Positions 1 to 5,438 of a stretch of DNA of 6,326 nucleotides are shown here, piece after piece. Origin of the DNA: Sphingomonadaceae bacterium (GTDB lineage: Bacteria > Pseudomonadota > Alphaproteobacteria > Sphingomonadales > Sphingomonadaceae); assembly GCA_013821585.1 (NCBI GenBank), contig JACDGO010000127.1, positions 1-6,326 of the forward strand, written 5' to 3'. The notes beneath the pieces were generated by a model. The model did no database searches. It had not been told where the DNA came from and was given only the letters and a program-made list of their open reading frames with translations. Position 1 is the stretch's first letter, and every line of letters starts with the position of its first letter. The position numbers and the translations under genes are program-made.

Positions 1-290
1 GAGGCACACAAGGGCGCGCAACGGCTGCTGACGACCCGGCCAGTGTCCAGTTCCCAGCGCATCGCCAGGGTCCGGACCGGCTGCCTCGCCCATCGCGGAC
101 ATATCCGGCCTCAGACCTGCCCTATGGAGGTCGGCTGGCTTGCGCCGATCGTTCCGCGCTCACCGGGAGCAGCGAACCGGGTGATGAAGCATGCGTCGGC
201 GGCGGCAGGATTGCGGCATTCCCCCGCCAGCGTCTAAGCGTTCGCCGCCTTGGCCCAAGCGCGACCGCCCGCCCGATTGTGAGAGTCTAA
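1..290. other. Left-edge stretch with no recognisable gene
   Basis: I see no supportable gene here. The + frames stay open for long runs because the DNA is GC-rich: one ends at the TAA at 235-237 and another at the TAA at 288-290. Their translations are rich in Arg, Pro and Ser with no recognisable motif. On the minus strand an ATG at 102-100, with a GAGG about 6 bases before it, opens a frame running off the left edge. It could be the start of a leftward gene, but its roughly 34 visible residues match nothing I recognise. I found no convincing promoter, terminator hairpin or RNA gene. Confidence 0.4.
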
Positions 291-344
291 GCCCTGCCGC
301 TCGCGCCTTCTTCCACACGCGCCGCGAAGTCGATCGCCGCGGCG

Positions 345-1043
345 GTGCTTGTGGCGATGGCTACCCCAGCGAACGCCGGGCCGCCTTATTTCACCGACGA
401 TCCCGAGCCAACCGATCTTCACCATTGCGAAATCTACGCGTTCGCCGCCGGGACGAAGACCGACGGCAGCTTCGATGGAGCGACGGGACTCGACCTGAAT
501 TACGGGCCTCTGCCCGATGTTCAGCTCACAGCGACGCTGCCGCTCGATTTCTCGCGCGACGGGAGCACCCACATCGGGGCCGGCGACGTCGAGATCGGCG
601 TCAAATACCGGTTCTTCCAGCGCGAAGACGCGGGCGTTTCGTTCGCCGTGTTCCCACGCGTGTTCGTGCCGACGGCGGGACGGCGCTTCGGATCGGGAAA
701 GGCGGGGCTGCTGCTGCCACTTTGGGCTCAGAAGGGTTCCGGCCCATGGTCGGTGTTCGGCGGCGGCGGCTACACGATCAATCCGGGAGCGGGGAACCGG
801 GACTTTTGGCAGGGCGGCGTCGCGGTCACGCGCACTATGACGAAGCGCTTGTCGCTGGGCGCCGAAATATTTCATCAAGGGCCGGACGCCGACGATGCGC
901 GCAGCTATACCGCACTCAATTTCGGCGGCATCTACAAGCTTGGAGGGCCGTTCTCGATCCTGGTCTCCGCCGGCCCCGGCGTCGCGCACGCCCGCGACGG
1001 CGGAAAATACAATGTCTACACGGCGCTCGCCCTCAACTTCTGA
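345..1043 (+). CDS. Outer-membrane beta-barrel 'transporter' protein, MetA/phenol-degradation-like; start uncertain
   Basis: The product resembles the 'transporter' family related to the putative MetA pathway of phenol degradation (Pfam Phenol_MetA_deg type). The mature part opens with GPPYFTDDPEP, as in that family. It continues with alternating short strands and turns (DLNYGPLPDVQLTATLPL, then VEIGVKYRFF, then FPRVFVPTAGRR) and ends in a strand closing with the terminal Phe common in outer-membrane barrels (ALALNF). It is therefore probably an outer-membrane barrel, with unknown substrate. The coordinates use the first canonical codon, GTG 345, but that leaves only 11 residues before the likely signal cleavage site (TPANA|GPPY), too short for a signal peptide. 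The frame extends upstream to the TAA at 288-290 and encodes a positive n-region and hydrophobic core (TRAAKSIAAAVLVAMA). The only initiator-like codon there is CTG 294, with GAGAG at 281-285. The next gene starts 14 bases after the stop. Confidence 0.75.
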   Translation: MLVAMATPANAGPPYFTDDPEPTDLHHCEIYAFAAGTKTDGSFDGATGLDLNYGPLPDVQLTATLPLDFSRDGSTHIGAGDVEIGVKYRFFQREDAGVSFAVFPRVFVPTAGRRFGSGKAGLLLPLWAQKGSGPWSVFGGGGYTINPGAGNRDFWQGGVAVTRTMTKRLSLGAEIFHQGPDADDARSYTALNFGGIYKLGGPFSILVSAGPGVAHARDGGKYNVYTALALNF

Positions 1044-1057
1044 CCGAAAGGCTATCG

Positions 1058-1852
1058 ATGACCCAGGAAGTCCGCGACCTTGCAACCAAGGTTCCCGCGA
1101 TCACCTTCGGCTTCTGGATCATCAAGATCCTCGCGACGACGCTGGGAGAGACCGGCGGCGACGCGGTGACGATGACATGGCTTGGCGAAACCACGCCCCA
1201 AGCCGGAGCCGCCGGCGTCAGCGGCTATCTCCTCGGCACCGGCATTTTCCTGACAATGCTGGTCGTTTTGATCTGGGCGCAGATCGTCGCGAAACGCTTT
1301 CACCCGTTCCTTTACTGGGCGACGATCATCGCCTCGACCACCGCGGGCACGACGATGGCCGACTTCGCGACGCGCTCGATCGGGATCGGCTACACCGGCG
1401 GATCGACGCTGCTCCTCGCGTGCGTGCTCGTCTCTCTCGCCGCCTGGTATCGGACGATGGGCTCGATCTCGGTCGACACCGTGCGCGAACCCAACGCCGA
1501 GCTGTTCTACTGGATCACCATCACCTTTTCGCAAACGCTCGGCACCGCGCTCGGCGACTGGGCGGCCGATACCGGGGGCCTCGGCTATTCGGGTGGCGCG
1601 CTGCTGTTCGGCGTAGGGCTTGCGGTGCTCGCCGCGCTCTATTTCTGGACGGGAACATCGCGCGTCGCGCTGTTCTGGACGGCCTTCATCCTCACCCGGC
1701 CGCTCGGCGCGACGGTCGGCGACTTCCTCGACAAGCCGCTCGATCACGGCGGCCTCGCGTTCAGCCGCCCGCTCGCATCGGTGGTGCTGGCGGTCGCGAT
1801 CCTCGCGTGCATTCTCATCCTTCCGCAACGCGCGGGCGAGCATCCGGCTTGA
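1058..1852 (+). CDS. Polytopic inner-membrane protein with four DUF347 repeats (COG4705-like)
   Basis: This is a 264-residue, almost wholly hydrophobic protein. Four copies of one motif are visible, beginning near residues 19, 86, 150 and 206. Each has a Phe/Tyr-Trp start, a hydrophobic run, then Leu/Ala-Gly followed within a few residues by a (Gly/Ala)-Asp pair: LGETGGDA, AGTTMADF, LGTALGDW and LGATVGDF. Three of them end in a Gly-rich GYTGGS/GYSGG/GGLAFS turn. This is the pattern of the DUF347 repeat family. The function is not established to my knowledge; regularly spaced Asp residues next to membrane helices would suit a transporter or channel, but that is inference. The ATG is well supported by GAAAGG at 1046-1051, six bases upstream. 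The gene follows the barrel gene by 14 bases and its TGA overlaps the proB start, so an outer/inner membrane pair co-expressed with proB is likely. Confidence 0.85.
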   Translation: MTQEVRDLATKVPAITFGFWIIKILATTLGETGGDAVTMTWLGETTPQAGAAGVSGYLLGTGIFLTMLVVLIWAQIVAKRFHPFLYWATIIASTTAGTTMADFATRSIGIGYTGGSTLLLACVLVSLAAWYRTMGSISVDTVREPNAELFYWITITFSQTLGTALGDWAADTGGLGYSGGALLFGVGLAVLAALYFWTGTSRVALFWTAFILTRPLGATVGDFLDKPLDHGGLAFSRPLASVVLAVAILACILILPQRAGEHPA

Positions 1853-2970
1853 GCGACGGAGGATTCCTCGCCGGCTATCCGCGCCTGATCGTCAAGGTCG
1901 GCTCGTCACTGCTCGTCGATCCTTCGGGCACGGTGCGGCGCGCATGGCTGGCGACATTGGTCGCGGACGTCGCTGCGCGGCTTGCGCATGGGCAGCAGGT
2001 GGCGGTGGTTTCGTCCGGCGCGATCGCGCTCGGCGCGCGACGCTTGGGACTGACGAAGGGCGGGCGAGCGAGCCTCGAGGACGCGCAGGCGGCGGCGGCG
2101 ACGGGGCAGATCGCGCTCGCCGGGCTGTGGGCGGAATTGCTTGAGAAGGAGGGGCTTACAGCGGCGCAGATGCTGCTGACGCTCGACGATCTCGAGGACC
2201 GGCGGCGCTACCTCAACGCGTCGGCGACGCTCGACCGGCTGATGAGCCTCGGCGTCGTGCCGGTGATCAACGAGAATGATTCGGTCGCGACGCAGGAAAT
2301 TCGTTTCGGCGACAACGACCGGCTCGCCGCGCGGGTCGCGGCGGCAGCGGGCGCGCGGCTCGTCATCCTGCTTTCGGACGTCGACGGACTCCACACCGTC
2401 GACCCCGCGCGCGACCAGAAAGCCAAACGAATCGAGCGCGTTACCCGGATCGACACGGACTTGATCGCGATGGCGACGACGGGCTCGGCGTCGAGCATGG
2501 GATCGGGCGGGATGGCGTCGAAGATCGCCGCTGCGCGGCTTGCTACCGGAGCGGGCGCGGACCTGATCGTCGCTTCGGGGCGCGAAGACCATCCGCTCAG
2601 GCGGTTCGAAAGCGGAAAAATCGGAACAGTCTTCGTGGCTTCGGCGCGACAAAAATCGCGCAAGGCATGGCTCGCCGGACGCCTGACCGTTCGCGGCACG
2701 ATTTTCGTCGATGATGGCGCGCTCAGGGCTTTGGAATCAGGCGCAAGTCTGCTCGCGATCGGCGTATCCGGCGCCTCCGGAACATTCCGGCGCGGCGACG
2801 TCGTCGACGTCGCCGGCTCCGGCGGTGTCGCGGTCGCGCGCGGCCTCAGCGAATATGACGCCGCCGACGTTGCGCGGATCGCGGGATTGAAGACCGCCGC
2901 GATCGCCGGCACGCTCGGCCATGCGCCGCGCGCTGCGGTCATCCACCGCGATCATTTGGTGCGGCTGTGA
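1849..2970 (+). CDS. proB: Glutamate 5-kinase (proline biosynthesis, first step)
   Basis: This cytoplasmic enzyme phosphorylates L-glutamate with ATP to gamma-glutamyl phosphate, the committed step of proline synthesis. The 373 residues are close to the roughly 367 of E. coli ProB. Amino-acid-kinase signatures appear in order: the N-terminal phosphate loop LIVKVGSS (13-20), VVSSGAIALGARRLGL (53-68), the substrate-binding NENDSV (141-146) and FGDNDRLAARVA (153-164), SDVDGL (176-181), and the GSGGMASKIAAA loop (218-229) with its Lys at 225. The C-terminal PUA domain covers about 278-373. The start is TTG 1849, which overlaps the upstream stop as TTGA. No ATG, GTG or other TTG lies between it and the first motif, so this start is nearly forced. 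Its ribosome site is weak, consistent with translational coupling to the DUF347 gene. Its own TGA overlaps the next GTG start. No proA or obgE is visible in the window. Confidence 0.96.
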   Translation: MSDGGFLAGYPRLIVKVGSSLLVDPSGTVRRAWLATLVADVAARLAHGQQVAVVSSGAIALGARRLGLTKGGRASLEDAQAAAATGQIALAGLWAELLEKEGLTAAQMLLTLDDLEDRRRYLNASATLDRLMSLGVVPVINENDSVATQEIRFGDNDRLAARVAAAAGARLVILLSDVDGLHTVDPARDQKAKRIERVTRIDTDLIAMATTGSASSMGSGGMASKIAAARLATGAGADLIVASGREDHPLRRFESGKIGTVFVASARQKSRKAWLAGRLTVRGTIFVDDGALRALESGASLLAIGVSGASGTFRRGDVVDVAGSGGVAVARGLSEYDAADVARIAGLKTAAIAGTLGHAPRAAVIHRDHLVRL

Positions 2971-3866
2971 TCGTCGCGCTGACCGGCGCAACCGGCTTCG
3001 TCGGCGGGCATGTGCTGCGCCGGCTTCGCGAAGGCGGGCACGCGGTCCGCGCTCTGACACGTCGCCCGCGCGCCGCGACGGAAGGCGTCGTCTGGATCGA
3101 CGGCGCGCTCGACAACGAGACGGCGCTCGCGCGGCTATGCGAAGGCGCGGACGCGACGATCCATGTCGCGGGCGTCGTCAACGCGCCAAATGCAAGAGGT
3201 TTCGACGCTGGCAACCGGCTCGGCACGGTGGCGATGCTCCATGCGGCGGAAGGAGGCAGCGCGCGCCGCTTCGTCCACATCTCGTCGCTCGTCGCGCGCG
3301 AGCCCGGGCTGTCGGACTATGGCGCGTCGAAGCGCGCCGCAGAGGACGCAGTGATCGTCTCCGGCCTCGACTGGCGCGTGGTGCGGCCGCCGGCGATCTA
3401 TGGCCCCGGCGACACCGACATGCTCGCGCTGTTCCAGATGGCAAAGCGCGGGCTGGTGCTGCTGCCGCCGCCCGGCAAGCTGTCGGTGATTCACGCCGGC
3501 GACCTCGCGCGGCTGATCGTCGCGCTCGCCGAGGCGCCTGAAGGCGGTCTGTTCGAAGCCGACGACGGGCGTGAGGGCGCCTGGACCCACGCCGAATTCG
3601 CTCGCGCGATCGGCGACGCGGTCGGGCGCAAGGCGCGCGGGCTACACATGTCCCCCGCCCTGCTCCGCCTCGGCGCGCGGATCGACAGGATCGCGCGCGG
3701 CGACAAAGCCAAGCTGACGCCGGACCGGGTGGGCTATTTCTGCCACCCGGACTGGACAATCGACCCGGCGCTGAGACCTCCCGTGGAACTGTGGAGTCCG
3801 GCCATCGCGACCCCGGACGGTCTGGCGCAGACGGCTGCCTGGTATCGCGGGCAAGATCTGCTCTAG
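2967..3866 (+). CDS. Extended-SDR NAD(P)-dependent epimerase/reductase; candidate ceramide reductase (CerR-like)
   Basis: This is a 299-residue Rossmann-fold oxidoreductase of the NAD-dependent epimerase/dehydratase family. The N-terminal dinucleotide loop TGATGFVGG spans residues 6-14. The catalytic region has ISS at 105-107 and the Tyr-x-x-x-Lys pair at Tyr118/Lys122 (YGASK). It is followed by the family's RPPAIYGPGD segment (140-149), and the C-terminal third (about 200-299) would form the substrate lid. The GTG start overlaps the proB stop as GTGA, so translation is probably coupled. The substrate cannot be read from the sequence. In Caulobacter an SDR of this family encoded beside the sphingolipid genes acts as ceramide reductase. 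The nearby carrier protein and serine palmitoyltransferase genes make that role plausible here, but a convergent gene intervenes. Other possibilities include sugar-nucleotide or quinone-assembly SDRs. Confidence 0.9.
   Translation: MIVALTGATGFVGGHVLRRLREGGHAVRALTRRPRAATEGVVWIDGALDNETALARLCEGADATIHVAGVVNAPNARGFDAGNRLGTVAMLHAAEGGSARRFVHISSLVAREPGLSDYGASKRAAEDAVIVSGLDWRVVRPPAIYGPGDTDMLALFQMAKRGLVLLPPPGKLSVIHAGDLARLIVALAEAPEGGLFEADDGREGAWTHAEFARAIGDAVGRKARGLHMSPALLRLGARIDRIARGDKAKLTPDRVGYFCHPDWTIDPALRPPVELWSPAIATPDGLAQTAAWYRGQDLL
3863..3866. other. Shared CTAG: overlapping convergent stop codons
   Basis: The + strand SDR gene stops with TAG at 3864-3866, and the minus-strand gene stops with TAG read from 3865 down to 3863. 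The two stops share the self-complementary tetramer CTAG, inside the palindrome TCTAGA. No terminator hairpin separates the genes, so the convergent transcripts must overlap at their 3' ends. Confidence 0.9.
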
Positions 3867-4384
3867 AGCCGCTCGATCACGAACACCGCCGCCGAACACA
3901 CGAGCCCGGTCAGGAAGGTGCGATAGGCGTATTCGAGGAAGCGATATTTCTTGCGGCGCAGGATGACGCCGTTGGCGTAAATGTCCGCGGCGACGGTGCG
4001 CAGCATCGTCTCCTCGTCCGCCATCGCGTCGACGAAGCGGTCGACATACTCGTCGCGCGCGATGTGCGAGAAGGAGCCGAAGAACATCAGGTCGAGCGGC
4101 GCTCCGGGCGGCAGCTTTGTCTTCGGCACGATCGCGAGCACGGTCAGCGCCGCCGAGGCGAAGGCGAACGCGCCGAGCACGAGCAGCGGCAGCGGCGGCA
4201 TATGCCCCTTCGCCTGGTTGATGGCGATGGTGAAGATGACGAAGCTCGACGCCATCAGAATCGACGCCTTCTGGTCGGCCATCGCGCTGAGCTGGACATG
4301 GAGCGTCTGGACATTGCGCACGACGTTCGCCGCATTGGGCGCGAACGTCCGCTGCGGACGAACCTCCGACTCCCCTTCGCTCAA
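3863..4384 (-). CDS. Pycsar-effector-like membrane protein (DUF5706 type)
   Basis: The 173-residue product has the layout of the family named after the transmembrane effector of Pycsar anti-phage systems. A helix with the family signature, Leu-x-x-x-Leu-Ser-x-Met-Ala-Asp-x-Lys-Ala-Ser (about 28-41), runs straight into a first membrane segment (about 41-56). A second segment covers about 64-86. A soluble helical part follows, with SHIARDEYVDRF (106-117) and ADIYANGVILRRKKYRFLEYAY (133-154), and then a third segment at about 156-170. The start is TTG 4384, behind a perfect AGGAGG (4398-4393) at 8-base spacing, which makes it convincing. In true Pycsar defence the effector sits next to a pyrimidine cyclase; none is present here. 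Such stand-alone proteins are often found as ordinary chromosomal genes, so a defence role is unproven. It is divergent from the carrier protein gene. Confidence 0.85.
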   Translation of the reverse strand: MSEGESEVRPQRTFAPNAANVVRNVQTLHVQLSAMADQKASILMASSFVIFTIAINQAKGHMPPLPLLVLGAFAFASAALTVLAIVPKTKLPPGAPLDLMFFGSFSHIARDEYVDRFVDAMADEETMLRTVAADIYANGVILRRKKYRFLEYAYRTFLTGLVCSAAVFVIERL

Positions 4385-4392
4385 CGGCCTGC

Positions 4393-4398
4393 CCTCCT
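4393..4398 (-). promoter_or_regulatory. Perfect Shine-Dalgarno AGGAGG deciding a TTG start
   Basis: On the minus strand AGGAGG ends 8 bases before TTG 4384. No ATG or GTG lies at a suitable distance, so this site fixes the unusual start of the Pycsar-effector-like gene. Confidence 0.8.
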
Positions 4399-4406
4399 GT
4401 GGATAA
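4398..4406 (-). promoter_or_regulatory. Single consensus DnaA-box sequence TTATCCACA
   Basis: The minus strand reads TTATCCACA, an exact match to the TTATNCACA consensus. It abuts the AGGAGG of the downstream minus-strand gene, sharing one base with it. I saw no second box or AT-rich unwinding region nearby, so this is not an origin. It could be a regulatory DnaA site or chance. Confidence 0.3.
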
Positions 4407-4464
4407 GTCTTGCGATCGTCACCCGTTTGTCATGGTCCTAATCCCGCCCGACTCCCGCCGCAAT

Positions 4465-4484
4465 CGCTTGGCAACCGACAAGCG
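4465..4484. repeat. Inverted repeat CGCTTG-N8-CAAGCG upstream of the carrier protein gene
   Basis: Two perfect 6-base arms (4465-4470 and 4479-4484) flank an 8-base spacer in the divergent spacer, 19 bases before the carrier protein ATG. It could be an operator or a weak leader hairpin. TTGGCA at 4468-4473 followed after 17 bases by TTAAGG is a poor promoter match, so I do not call a promoter here. Confidence 0.4.
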
Positions 4485-4503
4485 CACCCGTTAAGGACCC
4501 GGC

Positions 4504-4746
4504 ATGACCGACCGCGCGCAGATTTTCGACACCGTCACCGCGCAGATCGCGCCGTTCAACAAGAAGGCCGTGCCGCTAACCGAAGCGACGACCTTTGCCG
4601 GCGACCTCGAATGGGATTCGCTGACGGTGATGGACTTCGTCGCGGCGGTCGAGGACGAGTTCGACATCCTGATCACGATGAACATGCAGGCCGAGATCGA
4701 AACGGTCGGCCAGCTCGTCGATGCAGTGGCGAAGCTCAGGACGTGA
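4504..4746 (+). CDS. Acyl carrier protein, probably dedicated to sphingolipid synthesis
   Basis: This 80-residue protein has the acyl-carrier-protein signature around the phosphopantetheine site: DLEWDSLTVMDFVAAVEDEF (34-53), with Ser39 in Asp-Ser-Leu as the attachment residue. It is acidic in the recognition helix, as is usual, and ends with the VGQLVDAV helix. The ATG is preceded by AAGGA at 4493-4497 with 6-base spacing. Its sequence differs from the highly conserved fatty-acid AcpP (no GADSLD core), and it lies upstream of serine palmitoyltransferase. In Caulobacter a specialised carrier protein is encoded next to spt and is thought to deliver the acyl chain condensed with serine; that is the likely role here. 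Unlike compact spt loci, three small genes separate it from the transferase. It may also have its own promoter in the divergent spacer. Confidence 0.93.
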   Translation: MTDRAQIFDTVTAQIAPFNKKAVPLTEATTFAGDLEWDSLTVMDFVAAVEDEFDILITMNMQAEIETVGQLVDAVAKLRT

Positions 4747-4765
4747 CGTCGCCGCTTTTCTCCGG

Positions 4766-4794
4766 TTGACTTGCCGTTGTTACCTTGGTAACAG
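4766..4794 (+). promoter_or_regulatory. Putative promoter TTGACT-N17-TAACAG
   Basis: TTGACT (4766-4771) matches the -35 consensus TTGACA at five of six bases. After exactly 17 bases comes TAACAG (4789-4794), a weaker -10. Transcription would start near 4801, at or very close to the ATG of the next gene. No Shine-Dalgarno sequence is present before that ATG, which fits a leaderless message. Confidence 0.5.
4778..4793. promoter_or_regulatory. 16-bp palindromic operator candidate TGTTACCTTGGTAACA
   Basis: Seven-base arms TGTTACC (4778-4784) and GGTAACA (4787-4793) are perfect complements around a TT centre. The palindrome fills the spacer and overlaps the -10 of the putative promoter, the classic position for a repressor operator. 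Its length and symmetry suit a dimeric TetR-, MarR- or ribbon-helix-helix-type repressor. The adjacent gene product is a possible ribbon-helix-helix protein, so autoregulation is conceivable but unproven. Confidence 0.6.
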
Positions 4795-4800
4795 AATTTC

Positions 4801-5049
4801 ATGCAGACTATCGATCGTGTCCAAACGGGCGTCCGCGTCGAGCGGCGCATCGTCAAGGTCATGAAGGCGCTGGCGGAGCGGCTCGACATGTCTCTCGGTG
4901 AACTGATCGAAGGGGTCATGCTCCACGCCTTCGAGGGCAAGGCGCCGTTCGCGCCCGAAACGCTCGAGCGGATCGCGCAGCTAAAGGCCGTTTACGAACT
5001 CGATTTGACTGCGGCGGATGCCCATGCCCTGGTCGAGGCAGGCGGATGA
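4801..5049 (+). CDS. Small protein with possible ribbon-helix-helix fold, putative regulator
   Basis: The product is 82 residues of no named family that I can assign with certainty. Residues 8-44 read as a short strand (QTGVRVERR) followed by a helix (IVKVMKALAERLDM), a turn at Ser31-Leu32-Gly33 and a second helix (ELIEGVMLHAFEG). This is the order expected of a ribbon-helix-helix DNA-binding domain. The rest (FAPETLERIAQLKAVYELDLTAADAHALVE) is helical and charged and could bind the neighbouring protein. ATG 4801 is the only sensible start. It lies 7 bases after the palindrome with no ribosome site, so the message may be leaderless. Its stop overlaps the next start as ATGA, implying co-translation with the 130-residue protein. 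DNA binding is inference from the fold-like pattern only. Confidence 0.78.
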   Translation: MQTIDRVQTGVRVERRIVKVMKALAERLDMSLGELIEGVMLHAFEGKAPFAPETLERIAQLKAVYELDLTAADAHALVEAGG

Positions 5050-5438
5050 GACGCCTTGTGACGCCGCCGGACCTCGCGCGCTTCGAAGCTGGCGAGACCC
5101 CTTCCGATGCATTCAGCCATGCCGACCATGTCCTGATGGCGCACGCCATGCTCGCGCGCCGTACTTTCCCTGATTCGGCGGTACGCTACTCGAGAGCGAT
5201 TCAGCGCATGGCGTCGCGTGCGGGCGCGCCGGACGCATATCACGAGACGATGACGATCGCCTTCCTTGCGATCATCGCCGAACGCGTCGCCGAAAACCCG
5301 AAGCGTGACGCGGAACGGTTCGCCGCCGAGAATCCCGACCTTTTCCAGCGCGGCATTCTCGCGCGGCACTATAGCGAGGCGCGGCTCGAGTCGGGAATGG
5401 CGCGGTCTACCTTCCTCCTGCCCGATCGATCGGCTTAA
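5046..5438 (+). CDS. Conserved hypothetical protein with HxxH and YHET signatures
   Basis: This 130-residue, predominantly helical, probably cytoplasmic protein has no function I can name. Two clusters look conserved: Phe-Ser-His-Ala-Asp-His at 23-28 and Tyr-His-Glu-Thr-Met-Thr at 65-70. They lie at the starts of two amphipathic helices separated by about 40 residues. I recall similar F-x-H-x-x-H ... YHxTxT arrangements in unnamed bacterial proteins. His25, His28, His66 and Glu67 could form a metal site; that is inference. There is no signal peptide or membrane segment. The ATG overlaps the upstream TGA as ATGA and has GAGG (5035-5038) at 7-base spacing. Its TAA overlaps the next ATG by one base. 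The coupling to the small upstream regulator candidate suggests the two act together. Confidence 0.82.
   Translation: MRRLVTPPDLARFEAGETPSDAFSHADHVLMAHAMLARRTFPDSAVRYSRAIQRMASRAGAPDAYHETMTIAFLAIIAERVAENPKRDAERFAAENPDLFQRGILARHYSEARLESGMARSTFLLPDRSA

Noticed and set aside
1..102. Start of a leftward gene at the minus-strand ATG 102
   Set aside because: Open to the edge with a GAGG nearby, but only about 34 residues are visible and they match nothing I recognise.
191..1057. Long + frame that continues into the DUF347 gene
   Set aside because: Its first 289 codons give Arg-rich, motif-free sequence that overlaps the barrel gene in another frame. Only the part from ATG 1058, with a good ribosome site, is convincing.
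234..1843. Two long minus-strand open frames opposite the barrel and DUF347 genes
   Set aside because: They are rich in Arg, Glu and Gly, with no motif, and are typical antisense shadows in GC-rich coding DNA.
895..1848. Long + frame leading into proB
   Set aside because: Before TTG 1849 it is an Arg/His/Asp-rich shadow of the barrel and DUF347 genes; ProB homology begins only after 1849.
2793..2815. Perfect hairpin with 10-base arms and a 3-base loop
   Set aside because: It lies inside proB and is explained by the conserved Gly-Asp-Val-Val-Asp-Val coding sequence of the PUA domain, using GC-rich codons; no U-tract follows.
3863..4384. A complete Pycsar anti-phage defence system
   Set aside because: Only the effector-like protein is present. 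The neighbours are an SDR and an acyl carrier protein, and there is no cyclase or other defence gene.
4747..4765. Terminator after the carrier protein gene
   Set aside because: There is a short T run (4756-4759) but no stem-loop before it.
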